64,000 bases of DNA. Source: CADEEN01 sp963740395 (GTDB lineage Bacteria; Pseudomonadota; Gammaproteobacteria; Burkholderiales; Burkholderiaceae_C). The stretch is taken from positions 1 to 64,000 of the forward strand of contig CAVUEP010000068.1 in NCBI GenBank assembly GCA_963740395.1, given 5' to 3'. The translations under genes and the position numbers were made by a program. Positions 52,790 through 61,016 of the stretch are shown here, in pieces; position 1 is the first letter of the stretch; every line of letters starts with the position of its first letter. A model generated the notes under the pieces. It worked only from the letters and a program-made list of their open reading frames with translations, made no database searches and was not told the origin of the DNA.

Positions 52790-53529
52790 CAGCTCGACTC
52801 GCCCAGCGGATGGAACAGGTAGCCCTCGCCGCGAACGGTGCGGATGTAGGCGGGGTGCGCGGGATCGACTTCGATCTTGCGGCGCAGGCGTGTCACGCGC
52901 ACGTCGATGCTGCGGTCGAAGGCGCCGCGCTCGTAGCCCTTGAGCCGATCGATCAGGCTGTCGCGCGACAGCACGCGGTTGGGATGCTCGACGAAGATGC
53001 GCAACAGCTCGATCTCGCCGCTCGACACAGGCACCTCGGCGCCGTCGCGCATCAGCCGCCAAGCGTCGGTGTCGAGCGTGAACGGGCCGAAGCGGTGCAG
53101 GTGGGCGGCCGGCACTGGCTCGGCGGCAGCCTGCACCACCGCCGCGCTGGAGGGCCGGGCACGGCGAAGCAGGGCGCGCAAGCGCGCCAGCAACTCGCGC
53201 GGGCTGAAGGGCTTGGGCAGGTAGTCGTCGGCACCGACCTCGAGCCCGACGACGCGATCGATCTCCTCGCCGCGCGCCGACAGCATCAGGATCGGAATGT
53301 CGGAGGTCTTGCGCAGCCCGCGCGCGAGGCTCAAGCCATCCTCGCCGGGAAGCATCAGGTCGAGCACGATCGCGTCGGGCATGGCCTGGGCAAGACGCTC
53401 TTGCATCTGCACGCCGTCGGTCGCGGCGTCAACGACAAAGCCGCTTGTCGTGAGGTAGCTGGTCAGGAGTTCGCGCAAGGCCTGGTCGTCGTCGACGACC
53501 AGGATGCGAACCGGCGCGGAAGCGGTCAT
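52789..53529 (-). CDS. OmpR-family response regulator
   Basis: 246 residues: receiver domain with acidic pocket LVVDDDQ, phospho-Asp in AIVLDLMLPGEDG and Lys in YLPKPF; then a winged-helix DNA-binding domain (LLRIFVEHPNRVLSRDSLID, IDVRVTRLRRKIE, IRTVRGEGYLFHP). Translationally coupled to the EnvZ-like kinase. It diverges from the exported-protein genes starting at 53581, which are likely targets by position. Confidence 0.92.
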   Translation of the reverse strand: MTASAPVRILVVDDDQALRELLTSYLTTSGFVVDAATDGVQMQERLAQAMPDAIVLDLMLPGEDGLSLARGLRKTSDIPILMLSARGEEIDRVVGLEVGADDYLPKPFSPRELLARLRALLRRARPSSAAVVQAAAEPVPAAHLHRFGPFTLDTDAWRLMRDGAEVPVSSGEIELLRIFVEHPNRVLSRDSLIDRLKGYERGAFDRSIDVRVTRLRRKIEVDPAHPAYIRTVRGEGYLFHPLGESS

Positions 53530-53580
53530 GGTGGTGCAGTCTAACGACCGCGGTAGCGCAATACGCGAGGGCGAAACACG

Positions 53581-54078
53581 ATGAAACCCGGCGAAACGCG
53601 GTGGCACGCGCAGGACATTGCCGCGCAACCCGCCCTGAGCAACATGCAGCCCATGCACACCGAACGCTCCAACCGCCACACGACCCAGTCCGTGCCATCG
53701 CGCACTCTGCTCTTGTGCTCGGTGCTGGTTGCTCACTTGCTCGGCGCCGGCGTTGCCCACGCGGCCGACACCGACACGCAAGAGTCGCCCATCGCGCGAC
53801 CGCTCGATCTGTCGCTGCCGCGCGATGTACCTGGCAAGGCCGGCCCGATCAAGAAGCACGGCGATGGCCGCATCGACAGCAAACCCTATGGCAGCGGCTA
53901 CGAGGCCCGCAGACTGGGCGCCGCCAGGGACAGCACAGCCAGCGCTTCCGAGCCCGACAGCACAGCGTCTTTCGGGGCCGATCGCGCCGGTTTGCGCGGC
54001 GCAGCCACCGGGCCCGCCGCCAGATCGGTCGGGGCTGGCCCGCGCGGCGGCGGCACGGGCGGTCGCGGTCGGCGCTGA
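53581..54078 (+). CDS. Exported hypothetical protein, Gly/Arg-rich tail
   Basis: 165 residues from ATG 53581, or 141 from an internal ATG 53653. A signal peptide (LLLCSVLVAHLLGAGVAHAA) ends near residue 62 of the long form. The mature part is hydrophilic and ends GPRGGGTGGRGRR, probably disordered. No family is recognised. It diverges from the OmpR-type regulator with a 51-bp gap. Confidence 0.55.
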   Translation: MKPGETRWHAQDIAAQPALSNMQPMHTERSNRHTTQSVPSRTLLLCSVLVAHLLGAGVAHAADTDTQESPIARPLDLSLPRDVPGKAGPIKKHGDGRIDSKPYGSGYEARRLGAARDSTASASEPDSTASFGADRAGLRGAATGPAARSVGAGPRGGGTGGRGRR

Positions 54079-54113
54079 ACACCACGTCCACCCATACACG
54101 AAAGAAGCACACC

Positions 54114-54818
54114 ATGAGAACCAAGAACTCGTCAGAGATCCTCAGGACCACGGCGCTCGCGGCGCTGGCCATCATGGCCGCGGCGTTTATCGGTGCCTGC
54201 GGCGGAGGCGACGACGCGGCCACGGCGACGCTGGACGGCACCGCACAAGCCGCCGGATCGACGGCTGGCCTCGAAACAACGCTGGCAGCGATCGCCCCGG
54301 CGGCATTGTCTGCCCAGGAGGCCGAGAGCCTGGTCTTCATGCGCGAGGAAGAAAAGCTGGCACGCGATGCTTACGCCGCGATGTTCTCGCGCTGGGGCGT
54401 CAACGTCTTCGCGAACATCGGCGCCAGCGAGCAGGTGCACATGGATGCCGTGAAGCTGCTGCTGACACGCTACGCCTTGCCCGACCCGGCCGCGACCACG
54501 CCGCCGGGCCAGTTCAGCAACACGATGCTGCAAGGCCTGTACGACGCGCTGGTTGCGAGCGGTCAGGTGAGCCTCGTCGCGGCCCTGCAGGTCGGCGCCG
54601 AGATCGAGGACCTCGACATCCGCGATCTGCGGGCGATCAAGGCCACGGTCGACAACGCCGACATCCTGCTCGTTTACGAGAGCCTGGAGAAGGGTTCACG
54701 CAACCACCTGCGCGCGTTCCACGACAACCTGCTGCGCCAGGGTGGCAGCTATACGGCCAAGTACCTGACGCAGGCCGAGTACGACGCCATCGTCAACTCC
54801 CCGCAGGAAAAAGGATAG
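54114..54818 (+). CDS. DUF2202 ferritin-like lipoprotein
   Basis: 234 residues. Lipoprotein signal (LAIMAAAFIGACGGGDD, Cys near 29), then a DUF2202 ferritin-like four-helix domain: SLVFMREEEKLARDAYAAMF, IGASEQVHMDAVKLLLTRY, DLDIRDLRAIKATVDNADIL and YESLEKGSRNHLRAFHDNLL. Glu and His spaced as in di-iron proteins (EEEK, EQVH, ...RNHLRAFH) suggest metal binding. The function of DUF2202 is not established. It lies 36 bp after the previous gene. Confidence 0.82.
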   Translation: MRTKNSSEILRTTALAALAIMAAAFIGACGGGDDAATATLDGTAQAAGSTAGLETTLAAIAPAALSAQEAESLVFMREEEKLARDAYAAMFSRWGVNVFANIGASEQVHMDAVKLLLTRYALPDPAATTPPGQFSNTMLQGLYDALVASGQVSLVAALQVGAEIEDLDIRDLRAIKATVDNADILLVYESLEKGSRNHLRAFHDNLLRQGGSYTAKYLTQAEYDAIVNSPQEKG

Positions 54819-54916
54819 ACAACCCAGCCAACGCCCTGAGCGCGCGATTTGCGCGCGGGGCAATGGTGTTGGCGGCATGGTGCCGTCGGCATTTCTCGAC
54901 AACAAGGATCAGAAAA

Positions 54917-55435
54917 ATGAAACTCATTGCCAAGACCCTGGTGGCTGCCGCCGCACTGGCCGCCCTTTCCGCGCAAGCCCAGGGCCTGTACGTCGGCGGC
55001 AGCGTCGGCGCCTCGCGCTACAGCGACGACTTCGGTGGCGCGTTCACCGACCGCTCCGACACCGGGCTCAAGTTGTATGGCGGCTATGCCATCAACCCGA
55101 ACTTCAGCGTCGAAGTGGGCGTGGCCCGTCTGGGCAAGGTCAACAGCGCGGCGGGCGAAGTCAAAGGCGGTGGCCTGTTCGTCGACGCGGTGGGCATCTT
55201 GCCGCTGGCGAACAACTTCTCGCTGCTCGGGCGCATCGGTGTGTTCAACGGCATGCTCGACAGCACGCTCGCAGGCGACGACCGCGGCACCAACGTCAAG
55301 TTTGGTGCGGGCGTGCAGTACGCGATCGACAAGAACATCTCGGTGCGCGGCGAATGGGAGCGTTATCGCTTCGACACGCTGGGCGTCAAGCCGAATGCCG
55401 ACCTGTACTCGGTCGGTGTCAATTACCGCTTCTGA
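54917..55435 (+). CDS. OmpA-like/OmpW-type outer-membrane beta-barrel protein
   Basis: 172 residues. Signal peptide (LVAAAALAALSAQAQ), then an eight-stranded barrel starting GLYVGGSVGASRYSDD, with GLKLYGGYAINPNFSVEVGV and a terminal strand ADLYSVGVNYRF with C-terminal Phe. It is the size of the OmpA N-domain or OmpX without a peptidoglycan domain. ATG 54917 follows AAGGATCAGAAAA. Confidence 0.82.
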   Translation: MKLIAKTLVAAAALAALSAQAQGLYVGGSVGASRYSDDFGGAFTDRSDTGLKLYGGYAINPNFSVEVGVARLGKVNSAAGEVKGGGLFVDAVGILPLANNFSLLGRIGVFNGMLDSTLAGDDRGTNVKFGAGVQYAIDKNISVRGEWERYRFDTLGVKPNADLYSVGVNYRF

Positions 55436-55593
55436 CGAGGCCCCTGCCATGAACATGAGGCGCTTACAGACGCACTTGGTATCGCGCTGGATTGACGACG
55501 ATCAAACACACGTCGGGGCGGCGATTGAAAAACTCACGCCAACCTCTAGTTTTGAAGGCGACAAATCTTTCATCAACCCATAGGAGCAATTTC

Positions 55594-56196
55594 ATGAAAC
55601 GCAAATCATTGATCGCTGCGGCCATCGCCGCCAGGTTTGGTCGCCACAACCAGCATGGGCGCGTTGGCGCAAGGCGGTGGCGGTGGTGGTGGCGGCGGCG
55701 GTGGCGGCGGCGGGGAGCCGGCGCCGGTGGCGGTGCCGGTGGCGCGGGTCCAGGCGCTGCGGGTACCGCGACGCAGAGTCAGGCCCAGACCTCGCAGCAG
55801 ACACAGGCGATGGTCAGCGACCCGGCAAAGGCTGTGGCGCAGATCCAGGCCAAGACTCGCGACCAGTTGAAGGCCCAGGATCAGATCCTGACGCGAACGC
55901 GCGATCAGTTGAAGACCCAGGATCAACTGCTGACGCAGACCCGTGACCAGCTGAAAACGCAGGAGCAACTGCTCACGCAGACTCGCGACCAGCTCAGGAC
56001 CCAGGACCCGACGAAGACGCAGGTTCAGGACCAGTTGAAGGCGCGCGAGCAGGCCCAGACGCTGTTGCGCGATCAGTTGAAGGCGCAGGAGCAGATGCAA
56101 ACGCAGACGCGCGAGCAACTGAAGACTCAGGAGCAGCTCGAGGCGAAAACGCGCGAGCAACTGAAGGCCCAGGAACAGACGCGGCTTCAGAACTAG
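55594..56196 (+). CDS. Exported protein with Gly tract and 14-residue tandem repeats, frameshifted
   Basis: About 200 residues. The signal peptide breaks near 55633: removing one A gives MKRKSLIAAAIAAGLVATTS and MGALAQ, followed by a Gly run; a compensating break lies in or after that run near 55715. The rest is Gln/Lys/Thr-rich with eight imperfect copies of RDQLKTQEQLLTQT, probably a long helix or coiled coil with little hydrophobic core. Family not recognised. The next gene has a very similar signal peptide, so the two may be related. Confidence 0.7.
   Translation: MKRKSLIAAAIAARFGRHNQHGRVGARRWRWWWRRRWRRRGAGAGGGAGGAGPGAAGTATQSQAQTSQQTQAMVSDPAKAVAQIQAKTRDQLKAQDQILTRTRDQLKTQDQLLTQTRDQLKTQEQLLTQTRDQLRTQDPTKTQVQDQLKAREQAQTLLRDQLKAQEQMQTQTREQLKTQEQLEAKTREQLKAQEQTRLQN
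55858..56193 (+). repeat. Eight 42-bp coding tandem repeats
   Basis: Each unit encodes RDQL(K/R)(T/A)Q(D/E)Q plus five residues, mostly ending LLTQT or similar. The fourth unit is 45 bp and the fifth 39 bp, so the array keeps frame. Unit-to-unit identity is highest in units 1-3, suggesting recent slippage there. Confidence 0.8.
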
Positions 56197-56239
56197 CCGA
56201 ACCGTTTCCTTTGATTCATCGACCCACAGGGGCATTTCC

Positions 56240-56611
56240 ATGCAACGCACTTCACTGATCGCCGCGGCGATCGTCGCCGGCGTCGCCGCAGCGACGAGCA
56301 TGAGCACATTCGCGCAGACAACGTCGCAGACTCAAACCCAGACGCAGGAACGCGTCTACGGCAGCCAACTGATGACCGTGCAGGAGCGCAACGAGTACCA
56401 GCAGCGCATGCGCGAGTTGAAGACGGTGCAGGAGCGCGAGGCGTTCCGCACGGAACACCACGCGAAGATGCAGGAACGCGCCAAGGAGCGCGGCGTGACG
56501 CTGCCCGCCGAACCGCCGGCGCAAGGCAAGGGCGCGGGCCCGCGTGACGGTGTTCGTCCCGGAACGGGGCAGGGTGCCGGGCCTGGAGCCGGCCCTGGCA
56601 AAGGGCGCTAG
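56240..56611 (+). CDS. Small exported protein, Gln/Arg-rich
   Basis: 123 residues. Signal peptide AAAIVAGVAAATSMSTFAQ; mature part TMTVQERNEYQQRMRELKTV-like (LMTVQERNEYQQRMRELKTV), then HHAKMQERAKERGVTLPAEP and a Gly/Pro tail. Proteins with the QERxEYRxRM...RGVTLP pattern are common as hypotheticals in Burkholderiales (recalled). It lies 43 bp after the repeat protein and has a similar signal, so probably the same operon. Confidence 0.7.
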   Translation: MQRTSLIAAAIVAGVAAATSMSTFAQTTSQTQTQTQERVYGSQLMTVQERNEYQQRMRELKTVQEREAFRTEHHAKMQERAKERGVTLPAEPPAQGKGAGPRDGVRPGTGQGAGPGAGPGKGR

Positions 56612-56905
56612 TCAAGCCTCAGCAAGCGGTCCGGCGCGCGCGGCGGGGCTGCCACGCGCGTCGGTTTCGCTATGACCACCGCGATAGGCGAACCGCGAGT
56701 GCAGACTGGTCCCACTTAGACGGTGGTGCCGTTGTCGTTGGGAGCGGGAGAACTCGTCCACTCGGTGGCGTCGCCTTTGATCGCGTGCATTTTGCGCACC
56801 ACCGCGGACTTGCTGCGCAGGGAGACTCATAAATCGGCCGATTCCGCCGCTATTCATGGTGTCACTTTGGCGGGGTTTCGCTACCTTGCCGACAGGAGGT
56901 GCGCC

Positions 56906-57598
56906 ATGTTCGATTGCATCAGACTTGCTGCGGCAACCGCGCTGTGTGTCGTTGTCGGCAACGCCAATGCTCAAGCCACACCGGCGCAGATCTGCGCGCA
57001 GGCGCCGGCACTGTACGCGGAGGGCGAGTTGAAGACGGCGTTTCGCCTCTTCTTCGCTTGTGCGATCGACGGTGACGCGGCCTCGTCGTACAGCGCGGCA
57101 ATGATGATGCGCTCGGGCGAGTCGAACGATGAAGGCGAACCCAATCCCTATGGTGCACGCGTGTTCCTCGAGCATGCCGCCGCGCAAGGCTATACCGAAG
57201 CGATCTACGTGCTGGGCAAGGAATACGATGTGGGCAGCACCGCTTTCCGGCGCGATCTGAAGGTGGCGACGCAATTCTTCGCCGAGGCCGCGTGGCGCGG
57301 CCATGTCGACGCGCAGGTCGACCTCGCCACGCAGTATCTGTTGGGCCGCGGCGGCGTGCCGCAGGACGACGCCGTGGCGGCGCAGTGGTACGAACGCGCC
57401 GCCGTGGCCGGCCACTGGGGCGCTCAGTATCTGATTGCCTCGATGTACGAGCATGGCAACGGCGTCACCCGCGACGAGCACACCGCGCTACGCTGGTACG
57501 AGCGCGCGCAGGCCGGCGGTGACGAAGTCGCGCCAATGAAGGTGGCGCAGCTCAGGCAGCGCCTGACCAGCGTTGCGTGGCTGCGCCGCTTCGACTGA
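56906..57598 (+). CDS. Sel1-repeat exported protein
   Basis: 230 residues. Signal peptide AAATALCVVVGNANAQ, then Sel1/TPR-like repeats: GARVFLEHAAAQGYTEAIYV, ATQFFAEAAWRGHVDAQVDL, AAQWYERAAVAGHWGAQYLI and ALRWYERAQAGGDEVAPMKV. Such proteins usually act as protein-binding scaffolds. Start ATG 56906 has a perfect AGGAGGT at 8 bp. The 294 bp before it (56612-56905) show no other gene. Confidence 0.82.
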   Translation: MFDCIRLAAATALCVVVGNANAQATPAQICAQAPALYAEGELKTAFRLFFACAIDGDAASSYSAAMMMRSGESNDEGEPNPYGARVFLEHAAAQGYTEAIYVLGKEYDVGSTAFRRDLKVATQFFAEAAWRGHVDAQVDLATQYLLGRGGVPQDDAVAAQWYERAAVAGHWGAQYLIASMYEHGNGVTRDEHTALRWYERAQAGGDEVAPMKVAQLRQRLTSVAWLRRFD

Positions 57599-57814
57599 GT
57601 CGTCAGGGGCGTTGGACCTGAACGCCGCGGGTTCGGCCACGCACGATGCGCGGTCAGTGGGGTGGGTCCCCATGCATCGGTAACGACCGTGCGGGTTCGC
57701 AATCGTCGCCTGGTACCAAGCGTTGATACAACTTGCGCTTGCTTACGCGTTGGGCATGCCGCCGAACATTGATTTAAGGCAATCCAAAGCTCAGGTCGAA
57801 CAATCAGCGAGACC

Positions 57815-58438
57815 ATGCCCTTGATCCAAGTGCGTTCCGACCGAGCTGAGGTCAGTCGCATTAGCGAACCGTTCGCGGGAAGGACCTGGGCGCATGCCTC
57901 GGGCTGGATGCTGCTGTCAGGCACATGCCATACGGTGTCATGCGTCGTGACGTGTCGGAACCGAGCGGCTACCGTGAAGGTTCTGATGCCGTTCCTGAGC
58001 GACACGCTGACCGAGTGCGGCTACCCCTGGGAAGTGCTGGTGCTCGTCTTTTCAAGCGATGACGACACGGCCCATGTACTGACTTCATGGGCTGACGTGC
58101 CTGGGTTCCACGTCGTGCCGCTGGAGCCCGGCACGGCGTCGGGCCATGCGCTTGCGATCGGTCTGTGCCAGGCGCGCGGCGACGCCGTCCTCGTGCTTGA
58201 TACCGCAAGGCTGATCAACCCGACGCTGATCCCGCAAATGATCCTGCAATGGGAGTCAGGTGCTCGACTGGTCTTTGCCACGCATGACGAGGCCCTCGGT
58301 GCCAGCTCCCTGACGCAATGGGATGACAGCGACCTGCAGCCGTTGCTCGCGACCGGGGCGTTTCACTTGCCTAGCCAGGCGACGGCGCTGGGATTGTTGG
58401 ACAGGCGCCTGTTGGACCAGTTGATGGCGGGCCCCTGA
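57815..58438 (+). CDS. Degenerate GT2-like glycosyltransferase domain protein
   Basis: 207 residues. The middle resembles the DPM1-like GT2 fold: CVVTCRNRAATVKVLMPFLS, VVPLEPGTASGHALAIGL and ARGDAVLVLD where the D-x-D should be, followed by LINPTLIPQMILQWESGARL. The DxD reads LDT, and the catalytic second half and membrane anchors are missing. It may be a remnant or a binding-only protein. No sugar genes lie nearby. The first 35 residues are not family-like, so a later start is possible. Confidence 0.5.
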   Translation: MPLIQVRSDRAEVSRISEPFAGRTWAHASGWMLLSGTCHTVSCVVTCRNRAATVKVLMPFLSDTLTECGYPWEVLVLVFSSDDDTAHVLTSWADVPGFHVVPLEPGTASGHALAIGLCQARGDAVLVLDTARLINPTLIPQMILQWESGARLVFATHDEALGASSLTQWDDSDLQPLLATGAFHLPSQATALGLLDRRLLDQLMAGP

Positions 58439-58531
58439 TCAACACGCAGCCGGTCACGCGCCCACGCCGCCCCCCGCACAGCGGGGGCGTCTTTCAGACT
58501 GGCCTAAGGCAAGGACGCCAGACTCATCGGC

Positions 58532-58768
58532 ATGTCCAACCTAGAACGTCGGGCTTTGCGGGGTCGTGCAAGCGCGCAGAGCGATTGCGACCGCGTCGCC
58601 CACGGGGTCGCGCGAGTGCGGCGCATGCTTGCGCTGCTGACAGGCGTTTCGCGCCCTGCCAATGCGCTGGACCCGCTGGAACTTGCCCTCGGTGTCGACG
58701 TCATTGTCTTGCCGGAGGACGCGCTCGACACCTATTTTCCGGATCGCGACGCGGTCAAGGCCGTCTGA
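58532..58768 (+). CDS. Small hypothetical protein
   Basis: 78 residues, Arg-rich start and acidic end (LPEDALDTYFPDRDAVKAV). No signal peptide or membrane helix. Its end overlaps the convergent response-regulator end by 14 bp. Family unknown. Confidence 0.4.
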   Translation: MSNLERRALRGRASAQSDCDRVAHGVARVRRMLALLTGVSRPANALDPLELALGVDVIVLPEDALDTYFPDRDAVKAV

Positions 58769-59468
58769 GGGGTGCCGTGTCGCGGCTCGCGGTTGGCAGC
58801 TCCAGGTTGGCCAGGCGATAGCCAACGCCGCGCATCGTGTGAATCAGGTCCGGCGATATCTTTCGCCGCAGGAAGTGCACGTGAACTTCGATGGCGTTGC
58901 TCGCCACGCTCTCGTTCCAGCCGTGGATCTCGGCCTCCAGTTCCTGCCGCGTCACGATGCGGTTCTTGCGCGAGATCAAGGCCTCGAGTACGCGCATCTC
59001 GGTGCGCGTCAGCGCAATGGTGGCGCCATGCCACATGACCGAATTGGTCGATGGCCGCAGTGTCAAGGGTCCATGGGTTTGCGTGGCGCCCTCTCCGGCG
59101 CATGCCGTATGACTGCGCCGGACGATCGCCTTGACGCGTGCATAGAGCTCGGTCAGATCGAAGGGCTTGATCAGGTAATCATCGGCGCCCAAGTCCAGGA
59201 GCCGGACGCGGTGGTCGGTGAAGGCATGGGCCGTGATCACGATGACGGGTGTGGCGTTGCCAGCGCGACGGATGTTGTTCAGGCAATCGTCGCCTCTGAG
59301 ATCTGGCAGGCCCAGGTCGAGCAGCAGGCAGTCGTACGCGTGCGTGTCGCTGAGCGCGAGCAGCTGATTGCCATCGGTGGCCCAATCCACCGCGTGCCCC
59401 TCGCGCATCATGAAGCTGCAGATGGCGCGACCCAGCACTTCGTCGTCGTCAGCCATCAGCAATCGCAT
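58755..59468 (-). CDS. Orphan OmpR-family response regulator (QseB/TctD-like)
   Basis: 237 residues: MRLLMADDDEVLGRAICSFM, phospho-Asp in CLLLDLGLPDLRGDD, Lys in YLIKPFDLTELYARV, and winged helix with LTRTEMRVLEALISRKNRIV, AIEVHVHFLRRKI and IHTMRGVGYRLANLE. No histidine kinase gene is adjacent, so its partner is elsewhere. Start is the internal ATG 59468. Confidence 0.87.
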   Translation of the reverse strand: MRLLMADDDEVLGRAICSFMMREGHAVDWATDGNQLLALSDTHAYDCLLLDLGLPDLRGDDCLNNIRRAGNATPVIVITAHAFTDHRVRLLDLGADDYLIKPFDLTELYARVKAIVRRSHTACAGEGATQTHGPLTLRPSTNSVMWHGATIALTRTEMRVLEALISRKNRIVTRQELEAEIHGWNESVASNAIEVHVHFLRRKISPDLIHTMRGVGYRLANLELPTASRDTAPLRRP

Positions 59469-59644
59469 GTCGAATCCATTCAGCAAGTCGTGTACGTAGC
59501 GGCCACGAAGGTCAGGCGATATTGCAACTGTTTGTTGTCGTCATTGGGCCACCGGTGCTTGGCGTGCGTCACCACGTAGCCGGGGGAGGTCGCCCGGATC
59601 GCCATGCCGGCACTGTGAACGACTTGACGCGCTCGCGCCGACCC

Positions 59645-59686
59645 CGCCCCCCTGAACGGGGGGCGCTGGGTAGGTCTCCTACCCAG
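59645..59686. terminator. Two adjacent strong hairpins
   Basis: CGCCCCCC-TGAAC-GGGGGGCG (59645-59665) is followed directly by CTGGGTAGG-TCT-CCTACCCAG (59666-59686); both stems are perfect. They lie between divergent genes, which is unusual for a terminator, so they may instead be a dispersed repeat. 59469-59644 shows no gene. Confidence 0.6.
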
Positions 59687-59742
59687 GGATGGGGTGCAGT
59701 GCTCCTTGGGGCGACGCGCGCTGCGCGATGGAATCGGCGCCT

Positions 59743-60417
59743 ATGGTGAAGGCCCTGAGAATGCCGCTGGCGGCACGCGGGCTGCGCGTTGCGCTCGTGC
59801 TGCTGGCCCAGGCGCTGGCTGCGGCGGGGGTCGGTGCGCAGGTCTATGTCGGTACCGACAGCTCGGGCTCGCTGTTGTTGAGCAACTTTCAGTCCGACCG
59901 CGCCGCGGTCTTGCTGGTTGCGAGCGAAGCAGCACCACCCCCGGCCGTGGCCGTGGCACTGCCGGTGGGCGCCACGCGCAGCGCGGTGCCGCCAAGCCGG
60001 CGGCAGGCGCCCGCTGCGATGCAGTCATTGATCGAAGACGTTGCGCGGCACCATGAAATCTCGGTGGACCTGTTGACGGCCGTGATCAGCGTTGAATCCG
60101 GTTTCGACGCCCGTGCCGTCTCGCCCAAGGGCGCCAAGGGCTTGATGCAGTTGATGCCCGCGACGGCGAGCCGGTTCGGCGTCAAGGACGTGTTCGCGCC
60201 GCGCGAGAACCTCCACGGGGGCGCGGCCTACCTGCGGCTGCTGATGCACATGTTCGACAACGACATCCCGCTGGCGCTCGCGGCCTACAACGCCGGTGAA
60301 GGCGCCGTGGTGCGCGCCGGCCGGCGGATTCCGCCCTACGCCGAGACGCAGCAGTATGTCGCCATGGTCATGGCGCGTGCCGGCGAAGCTGTTTCGCGCA
60401 GCCTGAACAGCCGTTAA
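59743..60417 (+). CDS. Lytic transglycosylase, SLT domain, linked to a GspG-F-E set
   Basis: 224 residues. Signal peptide VALVLLAQALAAAGVGAQ, a short DUF4124-like strand (VYVGTDSSGSLLLSNFQSDR), then SLT: LLTAVISVESGFDARAVSPK (catalytic Glu), GAKGLMQLMPATASRFGV and ALAAYNAGEGAVVRAGRRIP. Probably opens the cell wall for the secretion-type machine encoded next. Several ATGs are available; 59743 is chosen as the one giving a normal signal peptide. Confidence 0.85.
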   Translation: MVKALRMPLAARGLRVALVLLAQALAAAGVGAQVYVGTDSSGSLLLSNFQSDRAAVLLVASEAAPPPAVAVALPVGATRSAVPPSRRQAPAAMQSLIEDVARHHEISVDLLTAVISVESGFDARAVSPKGAKGLMQLMPATASRFGVKDVFAPRENLHGGAAYLRLLMHMFDNDIPLALAAYNAGEGAVVRAGRRIPPYAETQQYVAMVMARAGEAVSRSLNSR

Positions 60418-60568
60418 GGCAAATCGGCTGCACCCTCCCGGTTGCGGGGAGTCCCCCGGGCGGAGACGCCGTTCTTAAGCGTCGGCTAAGCCCTACCTGA
60501 AGAATCGATTGTCATGAGGTGCGTCGCATGCTGCGACCACCCGATCACTTCATTTCCAGGGTGAGTTC

Positions 60569-61012
60569 GTGGGCCAGACCGCAGTGAAACCAAGATGGCC
60601 GCGTCGCATAAGCCTGCACGGATTCACGTTGCTGGAGCTGCTCGTCGTGATGGTCATCATCGGACTGCTCGCCGGCATCGTCGCCCCGCAGTACTTTTCG
60701 CAGATCGGCAAGTCCAACACCAAGGTCGCGAAGGCCCAGATCGAGGCCCTGGGTCAGGCGTTGGATCAGTACCGACTCGACGTCGGCCTGTACCCCACCA
60801 GCGAACAGGGCCTGCCTGCCTTGCGCCAGGCACCGCCCCAGCTGGCGCGCTGGCAGGGCCCCTACCTGAAGCGGGATGTTCCCAATGATCCCTGGGGGCG
60901 ACCCTACCTCTATCGACAGCCCGGTCAACATGGTGACTATGACCTGATCAGCTTCGGTGCGGACGGCCAGCTTGGCGGCCAGGGCGAGAACGCGGACGTC
61001 GTGTCGTGGTGA
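60569..61012 (+). CDS. gspG: Type II secretion-type major pseudopilin GspG
   Basis: 147 residues. Leader and helix LHGFTLLELLVVMVIIGLLA, then GIVAPQYFSQIGKSNTKVAK. The GspG hallmark calcium-loop region is present: YPTSEQGLPALRQAP, LKRDVPNDPWGRPYLYRQPG and DYDLISFGADGQLGGQGENA. GTG start. It is followed at 4 bp by gspF. Confidence 0.92.
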   Translation: MGQTAVKPRWPRRISLHGFTLLELLVVMVIIGLLAGIVAPQYFSQIGKSNTKVAKAQIEALGQALDQYRLDVGLYPTSEQGLPALRQAPPQLARWQGPYLKRDVPNDPWGRPYLYRQPGQHGDYDLISFGADGQLGGQGENADVVSW

Positions 61013-61016
61013 GTCG

